NCBI GenBank assembly: GCA_007127655.1
Contig: SKYX01000177.1
Coordinates: 1-7,383, forward strand
Reading direction: 5' to 3'
DNA length: 7,383 nucleotides
Origin: Desulfonatronum sp.
Lineage (GTDB): Bacteria > Desulfobacterota > Desulfovibrionia > Desulfovibrionales > Desulfonatronaceae
The notes beneath the pieces were generated by a model that had not been told where the DNA came from, made no database searches, and saw nothing but the letters and a program-made list of their open reading frames with translations. Shown one piece after another: positions 1 through 5,730 of this stretch; position 1 is the first letter of the stretch; every line of letters begins with the position of its first letter. The position numbers were made by a program, and so were the translations under genes.

Positions 1-143
1 ATGCGCGAACCAATCGGCTGGTGATCGTCAGCGTCATCGACAACCTCTGCCGCGGCGCGTCCGGCCAAGCGCTTGTCAACGCCAACCTGATGCTCGGCCT
101 CGACCCGGCCCTGGGGTTGCCGGTTGCGCCTCTGGTGCCGTAA
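1..143 (+). CDS. argC: N-acetyl-gamma-glutamyl-phosphate reductase, C-terminal end (partial)
   Basis: Only the last 46 or so codons are inside the window; the reading frame begins at base 3 and ends at TAA 141-143. The translation contains [20 protein letters not shown] followed by [11 protein letters not shown] and a short hydrophobic tail. This is the highly conserved C-terminus of ArgC, where the DNLxKGAAGQAVQNxN-type segment packs against the NADP-binding domain. ArgC is a cytoplasmic enzyme that reduces N-acetylglutamyl phosphate to the semialdehyde in arginine biosynthesis. The Rossmann domain and catalytic Cys lie upstream, outside the window, so integrity of the rest cannot be judged. 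No clear terminator hairpin follows the stop codon. Confidence 0.93.
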   Translation, partial: ARTNRLVIVSVIDNLCRGASGQALVNANLMLGLDPALGLPVAPLVP

Positions 144-197
144 TTATCGAGTGATAAGAGCGGGAAGCCGTGAGATAAAGGGAATGATCTCAAAACG

Positions 198-419
198 GAC
201 TCACGGACGACCATCGTGGAGTTCAATTCGGGGTATTTTGAGAAAACATTCGATCTGTACAGAAATCGAATGGATAAGGGCTGGGGTTTTGTCGATTGTT
301 TCTCGTTTTTGATTATGGAGCATTATGGCATCCACACGACCCTTTGTTTTGACAGCCACTTCAAACAGGCCGGGTTCGCTGTTCCGTTGTTGTCTGAGGC
401 GGCTTTCAGAAACCACTGA
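198..419 (+). pseudogene. Remnant of a PIN-domain (VapC-like) nuclease, C-terminal half only
   Basis: An open frame (first possible start GTG at 216, 67 codons to TGA 417-419) carries DKGWGFVDCFSFLIMEHYGI, then LCFDSHFKQAGF. Both match the C-terminal half of PIN-domain ribonucleases, which typically read DKxWSLTDCxSFxVM and TxDxHFxQAGF. The two acidic residues usual in this half are present (Asp 27 and Asp 46 counted from the GTG). Similarity seems to begin near base 198, and the frame is closed by TGA at 171-173. The N-terminal half, with the first catalytic Asp and the central Glu, is therefore missing; full members are about 130-140 residues. No antitoxin gene adjoins it, and no ribosome site precedes the GTG. 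The stretch is more AT-rich than the flanking genes, which hints at acquired DNA. A short expressed protein is possible but could not be a complete nuclease. Confidence 0.7.
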
Positions 420-454
420 AGTGCTTCTCCGCTTGGACATGATATGAGCTTGCC

Positions 455-1234
455 ATGACCCCACTGATTTCCTTTTTCCCCCTCATCGCCCTGGCCCTCG
501 GCCTCGTTCTGGGCAGTTTCTACAATGTCTGCATCCATCGCTACCTGACCGGGCAATCCGTGGTCCTGCCGGCCTCGCATTGTCCGCGTTGCCGCAACGC
601 GCTCTCCTGGTGGGAGAACATTCCGTTGGTCAGCTTCCTCCTGTTGCGGGGACGGTGCCGGGCTTGCAAGGAGCCCATTTCCTGGCGCTATCCCATCGTG
701 GAGGCGGTTTCCGGGGTCTGGGCTCTGCTGCTGGCAGTGCAATTCGGCCTGGGCTGGGAATGGCTTTTGTACATGGTCGTTGGGGGGGTGCTGATCATCA
801 TGAGCTTCATCGATTTTCAGGAATTCATCCTGCCGGACGTGTTCACGTTCCCTGGGGCGATTCTGGCTTTTGCCGGGACGGCGTTGATGACGGACATGGC
901 CTGGAGCGACTCCCTGCTTGGCGCTGTGATCGGCGCGGGGGCCTTTTGGTTGTTGCAGAAAGGGTATTACCTGGTGCGCGGCGTGGAAGGATTGGGGACC
1001 GGGGACATCAAGCTGATGCTGATGCTCGGGGCCCTGGTGGGCTGGCAGGGGCTGCCGATGATGATTTTTTTGGCCGCATTCACGGCCCTGGCGGCCAGCC
1101 TGGGCTACATGGCAAAAAATGCCCACCAGGGCATGCAGACCCGGATTCCTTTCGGTCCGTTTCTGAGCCTGGGTGCCATGCTTCAAATCCTTTATGGACC
1201 TGTTTTGATGCGTCTTTTTATGCCCTTGGCGTAG
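455..1234 (+). CDS. pilD: Type IV prepilin peptidase / N-methyltransferase (A24 family)
   Basis: This is a 259-residue polytopic inner-membrane protein. It cleaves the leader of type IV pilins or type II secretion pseudopilins and methylates the new N-terminus. Visible motifs in order: an N-terminal hydrophobic helix leading into GSFYNVCIHR (20-29); a cytoplasmic zinc-type tetracysteine loop, CPRC (43-46) and CRAC (68-71), separated by WWENIPLVSFLLLRGRC; then SFIDFQEFILPD, with Asp 120 as the likely first catalytic aspartate; and the GTGD motif (181-184), with Asp 184 as the second. Several further hydrophobic segments follow. Length and motif order match bifunctional PilD/PulO/GspO. The ATG at 455 is the first start after an in-frame TGA (440-442), although no strong Shine-Dalgarno is visible. 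No pilus or secretion gene adjoins it here, so it probably serves substrates encoded elsewhere. Confidence 0.95.
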   Translation: MTPLISFFPLIALALGLVLGSFYNVCIHRYLTGQSVVLPASHCPRCRNALSWWENIPLVSFLLLRGRCRACKEPISWRYPIVEAVSGVWALLLAVQFGLGWEWLLYMVVGGVLIIMSFIDFQEFILPDVFTFPGAILAFAGTALMTDMAWSDSLLGAVIGAGAFWLLQKGYYLVRGVEGLGTGDIKLMLMLGALVGWQGLPMMIFLAAFTALAASLGYMAKNAHQGMQTRIPFGPFLSLGAMLQILYGPVLMRLFMPLA

Positions 1235-1289
1235 TTCGGGGCATGTTCAGTTCGGTCGATGTGCGTCGACTTGACCCATGACGGTGGAG

Positions 1290-1306
1290 TTGGCAACCTA
1301 TTTGCA
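1290..1306 (+). promoter_or_regulatory. Probable sigma-54 (RpoN) -24/-12 promoter
   Basis: TTGGCAACCTATTTGCA matches the sigma-54 consensus TTGGCACG-N4-TTGCA at all consensus positions except the CG pair. It has the required GG-N10-GC spacing (GG 1292-1293, GC 1304-1305). Transcription would start near 1317, about 35 bases before the ATG at 1352. Sigma-54 promoters need an enhancer-binding activator; I could not identify its upstream site. Confidence 0.68.
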
Positions 1307-1351
1307 GAAACGCAAGGCATACGGATTTCACCTCCACCCAGGAGCACCCCC

Positions 1352-1846
1352 ATGAAGATCAATCCAGATCAATCTTCCCTTGTCAAGGCGGATGCTGAAC
1401 GGGATGTCCGGAGGGTAAACAGGGGCAGTGAACGGTTTGAAGATCTGCTCCTTCGCGCCACGGAAAACATCTCGTCCGGCCAAAGTCCGCCGGCTGGCCC
1501 GGAACGGTCCCTGAACACAAGTGGGACGATGCATCTGACCCCGACTCAGATGTTGTTCCCCGCTGAGCAAACTTCAGGTTTCGAGAGCACGGCCATGGAC
1601 ACCCTCGACAATCTGCTTTCGCGGTGGGAAAAATATGCCCACCAGTTGACCGCCCAGCCCCCGGAGTTGCGTAGCGCCAACGGTATTCTCGAAGAGATTT
1701 CCACCGAGATCAGTGCCTTGAAGGCCAACTGGCCCCAGCAGACCCCACCTCAGCCCATGGCTCCGGAACTGCGAGGCGTGCTTGACGAACTGGACGTCCT
1801 GGCCGTCACTGAACGGATCAAGTTCAACCGTGGAGACTATATCTAG
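1352..1846 (+). CDS. Uncharacterised 164-residue protein behind a sigma-54 promoter
   Basis: I do not recognise this family. The ATG at 1352 is chosen because GGAG lies at 1341-1344, seven bases upstream; the frame is open further back to 1259, but that extension would overlap the promoter. The protein has no signal peptide or membrane segment. The first 75 residues are polar, rich in Pro, Ser and Thr, and look loosely structured. Residues 83-127 (starting MDTLDNLLSRWEKYAHQL) and 138-158 look like amphipathic helices, separated by a Pro/Gln linker (128-137). It ends with ELDVLAVTERIKFNRGDYI, a compact, probably conserved tail. The sigma-54 promoter and helical build would suit a small accessory or chaperone-like protein of a motility or surface system, but this is a guess. 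Its stop lies 15 bases from the end of the convergent thpR gene. Confidence 0.72.
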   Translation: MKINPDQSSLVKADAERDVRRVNRGSERFEDLLLRATENISSGQSPPAGPERSLNTSGTMHLTPTQMLFPAEQTSGFESTAMDTLDNLLSRWEKYAHQLTAQPPELRSANGILEEISTEISALKANWPQQTPPQPMAPELRGVLDELDVLAVTERIKFNRGDYI

Positions 1847-1861
1847 AACGAGGGGAGTCGA

Positions 1862-2494
1862 TCACCTCGTGGCTCCCAGCAGTCTCCATTCCGCCAGGGG
1901 CCGATAGTTCGGCCCTTCGGCGGACAAACGACTCTCCCAAAGCACCATCCGGTCCACGGTTATTTCCGGCCAGGAAACTTCTCCCACGGAACGGAGAATA
2001 TCGACCCAGGGCGACGCGGATGGGCGCCCGGTTTCCCGTGAAACACTCTGCGCCATGCCGTGGCGGTCTTTTCGTGGCGGCTTGATCCGCGCCACGGTGA
2101 GATGCGGTCGAAACGCCCGTTCCTCTCTGGCAAAGCCCAGGTCCGCGCATATGGCTTCGACCCAGGTTGCCAGTTCACGAGCCTGCTCCACCCCCTTGCC
2201 CAGCCCCACCCAGAAAACCCGAGGCCTGCGTAAATCCGGGAAAAATCCCGCGCCGCGCCCCTGCAGTGCAAACGCCGTGCAAGGTTTTTCTTTGAAAAAA
2301 CCCTCCCCCAATGCCTCCAGCAAGGGCTTGACTCGTTGCTCCTGAATTTCCCCCAGGAATTTCAAGGTCAGATGCCAGTTCCCCGGTTTGGTCCAGGATA
2401 CCCTGGAGCCCAGCGGGGTTTTCCATTCCGCAATGATGCCCGCCAGCAATCTCTGGTAGACTTCGGGCAAGGGCAAGCCAATGAAGCAGCGCAT
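1862..2494 (-). CDS. thpR: RNA 2',3'-cyclic phosphodiesterase / 2'-5' RNA ligase family
   Basis: A 210-residue cytoplasmic protein of the 2H phosphoesterase superfamily (LigT/ThpR). Members hydrolyse 2',3'-cyclic phosphate ends of RNA and can join tRNA halves through 2'-5' links in vitro. The N-terminus MRCFIGLPLP is typical of the family. Two HxTx motifs supply the catalytic pair: HLTLKFLGEI (His 41, Thr 43) and HLTVARIK (His 131, Thr 133). The 90-residue spacing is normal for the pseudo-twofold fold, as is the later segment MVLWESRLSAEGPNYRPLAEW. The ATG at 2494 is chosen because AGGGA sits just upstream on the minus strand and the family begins at this Met; the open frame extends 30 codons further only by reading through a REP-like repeat. 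It lies on the same strand as the CULT gene, 184 bases downstream of it. Confidence 0.94.
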   Translation of the reverse strand: MRCFIGLPLPEVYQRLLAGIIAEWKTPLGSRVSWTKPGNWHLTLKFLGEIQEQRVKPLLEALGEGFFKEKPCTAFALQGRGAGFFPDLRRPRVFWVGLGKGVEQARELATWVEAICADLGFAREERAFRPHLTVARIKPPRKDRHGMAQSVSRETGRPSASPWVDILRSVGEVSWPEITVDRMVLWESRLSAEGPNYRPLAEWRLLGATR

Positions 2495-2547
2495 GATTTC
2501 CCTTCGTGGGTTTGTTCGTATCTTCTCACCAAGGCCAGATAATTGAA

Positions 2548-2574
2548 CTGGATACCGGCCTTCGCCGGCATGAC
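2548..2574. repeat. REP-like palindromic repeat, left copy
   Basis: A 27-base unit whose core is CCGGCCTTCGCCGG, itself able to form a short hairpin. It is the inverse complement of the unit at 2602-2628 with two mismatches. It sits in the gap between the CULT gene and thpR. This core is the common proteobacterial type that, when translated, reads as PAKAGIQ. Confidence 0.8.
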
Positions 2575-2601
2575 TGCAAAACACAACGGTCCCCTTCGTC
2601 A

Positions 2602-2628
2602 GTCATTCCGGCGAAGGCCGGAATCCAG
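2602..2628. repeat. REP-like palindromic repeat, right copy (inverted)
   Basis: The inverted partner of the 2548-2574 unit, with core CCGGCGAAGGCCGG. The two arms are separated by 27 bases, so together they could fold into one long hairpin in RNA from either strand. In the leftward direction this would lie after the CULT gene stop (2679) and before the thpR start (2494), where it could act as a transcription terminator or mRNA-stabilising element. No T-run follows, so a classical intrinsic terminator is not claimed. Confidence 0.8.
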
Positions 2629-2678
2629 TCTCGGAGCATGAACATCCACCTTTCTGCGTGGTCCAATTTGAACGAAGG

Positions 2679-3161
2679 CTATCCTTCCTCGATCAGCCTA
2701 TCCAGAATCAGGCCGAAAAAGCCGGAATGCCGACCATCCTGAAAGCGCCAGCCGAGGTGTACCCGGCAGGCCGCGCACGCCGCGACCTGCCAGGTGAGGC
2801 CGGGGAACCAGGAGAATTCGGTGCTGGGTGGGCTTGTCGGGAACGCGCCCGGAGCGCGGGCGAAGCAGCCGATTTCAAAGACGTGTCCGTGAGGATTGAA
2901 GAAGACATGATCGTGGCGACCGTTGACCGCGGTGCGCTGGCCCATCGAGGTGATTGCCGCTCCGCAGGCCCGGCAGCGCAGGACAGGCCCAGGAGGCGTT
3001 TCGGCCTCTTCCAGGTATTCTTCGACGAGAGTATGCTCCGGGCTTCGGTCATGGTCCAGGCGAAGCATTGCGACTCGTGCCGGTTGAGAATCAGGCCGTA
3101 AAATCGGTGGAACTGCATCGGCGTCTGGTGTGACACTTCGGGGCAAGGGGGGTGACGGCAT
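2679..3161 (-). CDS. Cereblon-like CULT domain protein
   Basis: The last 100 or so residues form a complete CULT domain, the beta-tent fold shared by cereblon's drug-binding domain and small bacterial proteins. From the ATG at 3161 (160 residues), the zinc-type pairs are CRAC (63-66) and CAAC (129-132). Three tryptophans, W118 (EFSWFPG), W124 and W138 (HLGWRF), have spacings of 6 and 14, the same as W380/W386/W400 in human cereblon, where they build the glutarimide cage. FNPHGHVFE and FFGLILDRL also match family blocks. Bacterial members bind uridine and thalidomide-like imides in vitro; the natural ligand is unsettled. Start choice: ATG 3161 has GGAG five bases upstream, but codon third positions of 3069-3161 look poor in this frame. 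ATG 3068 (129 residues, weak ribosome site) gives the length of known single-domain members. No membrane segment or clear signal peptide is seen. It is transcribed divergently from the HD-GYP gene. Confidence 0.88.
   Translation of the reverse strand: MPSPPLPRSVTPDADAVPPILRPDSQPARVAMLRLDHDRSPEHTLVEEYLEEAETPPGPVLRCRACGAAITSMGQRTAVNGRHDHVFFNPHGHVFEIGCFARAPGAFPTSPPSTEFSWFPGLTWQVAACAACRVHLGWRFQDGRHSGFFGLILDRLIEEG
2704..2720. repeat. 17-base direct repeat, copy 1 (inside CULT C-terminus)
   Basis: AGAATCAGGCCGAAAAA; on the minus strand it encodes the FFGLIL part of the CULT domain's last strand. It matches 3087-3103 at 16 of 17 bases, 383 bases away, in the same orientation. Confidence 0.6.
3087..3103. 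repeat. 17-base direct repeat, copy 2 (upstream of CULT core)
   Basis: AGAATCAGGCCGTAAAA, one mismatch from 2704-2720. In a different minus-strand frame it reads FYGLILNR, closely resembling the FFGLILDR that ends the CULT domain. The resemblance at both DNA and protein level suggests a relic of a duplicated CULT C-terminus, though chance cannot be excluded from one short match. Confidence 0.5.
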
Positions 3162-3306
3162 GCTTTCTCCAGGGCTTTGGTGGTGCACTTGACGAAGGAA
3201 ACTTGGACTTTTTACCCGGGTTGAGGCAGGAACATCGGGTGTGGTCAGGGCAGACTGTCGAAATCCGGCCCTGCCGGGAGACTGGGAATAGCGCTGGAGG
3301 AGCCAG

Positions 3307-4092
3307 ATGCGGGATGTCGTTGAAGACCTTGTTCGGATCATGGAGCGGATTGCCGGTGGCGAGTATGGAAGCGATGTTTTCCAGTACAGCACTGAGGAGC
3401 ATCCGGAAATGGTCCGTAGAATCGCCGAAGCCATGGGGATGATGATGGTCAAGGTGGAGGCCAGGGAGCAGCGCATTTTGATGGACCTGGAAGAACTCCG
3501 CGAGCGGCACGAAATGTTCAAAAAGACGGTGACCAGTTTCGCTTTGGCCATGTCGTCCGCGATAGGGGCCCGCGATCCCTACACCCAAGGGCACGAGCAG
3601 CGTACCGCCGGGTATGCCTTGCGTCTGGCCCGGAGGGTCGGCTTGTCCATGGAGGACGCCCAGTTTGTATACCTCGGGGCCATGCTGCATGATATCGGCA
3701 AGCTCGGTTTTTCCGACGCGCTGTTTGGCGACGAGGATTGCCGCGATTCCCCGGAACTCCTGCAAGCGATCAAGGCCCATCCCGAGATTGGAAGATCCAT
3801 TCTCCACTGGCTCGACTTCCTCGGCCCCGCCGTGGCCGTGGTGCGTCACCATCATGAGCGCATGGACGGCTCAGGGTATCCGCAAGGCCTGGTCGGCGAG
3901 GACATTCCCTATTTCGCCCGGATCGTGGCCGTGGCCGACACCTTTGACGCCATTACCACGGATCGTCCCTACCAGCGCGGAAAAACCATGCGCGAAGGTC
4001 TCGACACTCTGGAGGCCATCGCCGGATCCCAGCTCGACCCGGCCCTGGTGGCCGCATTTCAGGAGGAGGTTCTGGAGAACGGCTTGGAGTAG
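3307..4092 (+). CDS. HD-GYP domain cyclic-di-GMP phosphodiesterase
   Basis: A 261-residue protein predicted to hydrolyse cyclic-di-GMP and so favour motility over biofilm life. Residues 1-70 are helical and HAMP-like (RIAGGEY, then HPEMVRRIAEAMGMMMVKVEAREQ), continuing into a short coiled coil (LEELRERHEMFKK). The HD-GYP core begins near 75: GHEQRT (His 96), the LHDIGK motif (His 128, Asp 129, Lys 132), HPEIG (His 158), HHHERMDGSGYP (181-192, with GYP at 190-192), and ADTFDAITTDRPY. All metal and signature residues expected in an active enzyme are present. There is no transmembrane segment or sensor domain, so it is probably soluble and may be controlled by a partner protein. The start is secure: GGAGG at 3296-3300 is six bases before the ATG. 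Its stop is 20 bases from the end of convergent pncC. Confidence 0.94.
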   Translation: MRDVVEDLVRIMERIAGGEYGSDVFQYSTEEHPEMVRRIAEAMGMMMVKVEAREQRILMDLEELRERHEMFKKTVTSFALAMSSAIGARDPYTQGHEQRTAGYALRLARRVGLSMEDAQFVYLGAMLHDIGKLGFSDALFGDEDCRDSPELLQAIKAHPEIGRSILHWLDFLGPAVAVVRHHHERMDGSGYPQGLVGEDIPYFARIVAVADTFDAITTDRPYQRGKTMREGLDTLEAIAGSQLDPALVAAFQEEVLENGLE

Positions 4093-4112
4093 CTGCTTCC
4101 TTCCCTGCCTCG

Positions 4113-4616
4113 TCAGCCCGCTTTCCGAACCATGTCCAGCATGCCTTCCAGGGCCGCGCGAGAGGTCTGACGCTTGATTTCCAGGCGCGTTCCGAAAAAG
4201 CGCCAAAGCGCGCTGTGCGTCGTGTCGTCCAGGGTCCAGGCCGCCCAGACCGTGCCCACGGGTTTTTCCGGGGTTCCCCCGTCCGGACCGGCGATGCCGG
4301 AGACGGCCAGAGCGGCCTGGGCGCCGAGGAGTCTCTGTGCACCTTGGGCCATGGCCCTGACTGTCTCCCGGCTGACCGCTCCATGGATTGCCAACACGGT
4401 CTCCGGCACCCCCAAGACGTGCTGCTTGACGTGGTTTGCGTAGGCTACCACGCCACCTGCGAACCAGCGAGAACTGCCTGAGACATTGGTCGCTTCGTGG
4501 GCGATCAGGCCGCCGGTGCAGGATTCGGCCGTGGCCAGCAGCGCCTTCCGTTGGCAAAGCTCCGCGCCAAGCGCCAGGATGATCTCTTCGAGTTCGGTTT
4601 GCTCCATGTCAGGCAT
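4113..4616 (-). CDS. pncC: Nicotinamide-nucleotide amidohydrolase PncC (CinA C-terminal domain)
   Basis: A 167-residue protein made up only of the CinA C-terminal domain, without the N-terminal molybdopterin-binding-like domain of full CinA. Such proteins deamidate NMN to nicotinic acid mononucleotide in the cytoplasm, returning the NMN released by NAD-consuming reactions (for example DNA ligase) to NAD synthesis. Motifs: TAESCTGG (29-36), with the probable nucleophile Ser 32; SGSSRWFAGGVVAYAN followed by KQHVLGV; GAVSRETVRAMAQGA; and SGIAGPDGGTPEKPVGTVW, all characteristic of the family. The ATG at 4616 has AAGGAG about nine bases upstream; a second Met three codons in is less likely. It is divergent from nadK, which also acts on pyridine nucleotides. 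Confidence 0.93.
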   Translation of the reverse strand: MPDMEQTELEEIILALGAELCQRKALLATAESCTGGLIAHEATNVSGSSRWFAGGVVAYANHVKQHVLGVPETVLAIHGAVSRETVRAMAQGAQRLLGAQAALAVSGIAGPDGGTPEKPVGTVWAAWTLDDTTHSALWRFFGTRLEIKRQTSRAALEGMLDMVRKAG

Positions 4617-4701
4617 TGTTTTCGTCTCCTTTCCAGGTCGACTCGTCTTTTATGATGTCGGTTCGGCGATCCTTGATCCGTAAATGGGTAAAGGGTAATG
4701 C

Positions 4702-4714
4702 CTTGCCTGGCAAG
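4702..4714. promoter_or_regulatory. Palindrome in the pncC-nadK divergent control region
   Basis: CTTGCCTGGCAAG is a perfect 6+1+6 inverted repeat within the 258 bases (4617-4874) that separate the divergent starts of pncC and nadK. It could be an operator for a dimeric regulator, but I recognise no known binding consensus. The same gap holds a lone -10-like TATGAT near 4805, without a convincing -35, so I do not call a promoter. Confidence 0.3.
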
Positions 4715-4874
4715 TACGCTGACGCGAACCACCACGCAGACCACCGACCACCCCCAGACGACGCCTTCGTAATAACGAGGGAATGCGTATCAAGGACCCT
4801 TTCTTTATGATTCAGTTTTTCTTCAGCCTAGATGCCTTGTTTTTTTCAACATCACGACCCCACTGGACTTCGGT

Positions 4875-5729
4875 ATGAACTGCATTCATCCCAAATCCGT
4901 CCTTCTGGTGGCCAAGCGCGGTCATGGCGAAGCCATCGGTCTGGCCGATGAAATCGCCGATTGGTTGACCGGACGCGGGCTCATGGTCCGGGTAACGGAA
5001 AACGAGGATGATCTCTCCCCATGTCTGCCCGCTCAAAACCAGACTCCGACCCTGGTTCTCGTTCTGGGCGGGGATGGGACCATGATCAGCGTGGCCCGGA
5101 AGATTTGTTTCAACGACATGGCAGTTCTGGGGATCAATTTCGCGCGGGTAGGGTTTTTGACGGAATGTTCCAGGGAGGCGTGGAAGGAGGTCCTGGGGGA
5201 CATTCTGGCCAACGGGGCCGCCGTGTCCTCGCGTCTGCTCCTGGACGTCCGCCTGGTCCGCGACAGCGCCACCCTGCTTTCAACCGTCGCGGTGAACGAT
5301 ATCGTGGTCGGTCGCGGTAATTTGGCCCGGCTGGTCAACCTGGAACTGTTTTTCGCGGACGAACGGATCGCCTCCCTGCGGGCCGACGGCTTGGTGCTCT
5401 CCACGCCTACCGGGGCTTCGGCCTATTCCTATTCCGCCGGGGGCCCGTTGATCTATCCGGAGCTGGAGGTGATCTGCGCCACCCCGATCTGTTCGTTTTT
5501 GACGGAGGTCAAGCCCTTCGTCTTTCCGGCTGATCAAGAAATTCGGGTCCGGGTGGACGAGGAGACGACCGAGGTGTTCCTGACCCTTGACGGACAATCG
5601 GGGTGGCCGTTGCATAAGGGAGACACCGTAGTGGTCACCAGGTCGTCCCGGAAAATGCATCTGGTCAGGTATCCGGGGTCGTCCTATTTTCAAAAACTCA
5701 AGGCCAAAGGTTTTCTTCGGGAGAGCTGA
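4875..5729 (+). CDS. nadK: NAD kinase
   Basis: A 284-residue cytoplasmic enzyme that phosphorylates NAD to NADP. Visible motifs: the N-terminal strand SVLLVAKRGHGEA; VLGGDGTMI, with the GGDGT phosphate-binding motif at 65-69 (Asp 67 is the likely catalytic base); GINFARVGFLTE (86-97); VNDIVVGRG (140-148); DGLVLSTPTGASAYSYSAGG (171-190), the second conserved block; and the C-terminal beta region with EVKPFVFP and LDGQSGWPL. Length and motif order are normal. In the 86-97 segment most relatives have NxGxLGFL; here the middle Gly is Ala 90 and the Leu is Val 92, a mild departure. The ATG at 4875 is preceded by no good Shine-Dalgarno. The next gene begins one base after the TGA, so the two are almost surely translated from one mRNA. 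Confidence 0.96.
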   Translation: MNCIHPKSVLLVAKRGHGEAIGLADEIADWLTGRGLMVRVTENEDDLSPCLPAQNQTPTLVLVLGGDGTMISVARKICFNDMAVLGINFARVGFLTECSREAWKEVLGDILANGAAVSSRLLLDVRLVRDSATLLSTVAVNDIVVGRGNLARLVNLELFFADERIASLRADGLVLSTPTGASAYSYSAGGPLIYPELEVICATPICSFLTEVKPFVFPADQEIRVRVDEETTEVFLTLDGQSGWPLHKGDTVVVTRSSRKMHLVRYPGSSYFQKLKAKGFLRES

Positions 5730-5730
5730 C

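Noticed and set aside
323..1186. A 287-codon minus-strand open frame opposite pilD
   Set aside because: It is antisense to a clearly recognisable prepilin peptidase, and its His/Gln/Pro-rich translation is typical of a shadow frame.
1256..1276. A small hairpin around GTCGA...TCGAC after pilD as a terminator
   Set aside because: The stem is only about five pairs and no T-run follows.
2495..2584. A 30-codon N-terminal extension of thpR
   Set aside because: It would translate one arm of the REP-like repeat, and the family starts at the Met encoded at 2494, which has its own ribosome site.
4673..4701. TTGATC-17 bases-TAATGC as a sigma-70 promoter for nadK
   Set aside because: The spacing is right but the -10 matches poorly, and it lies about 175 bases from the start codon; too weak to annotate.
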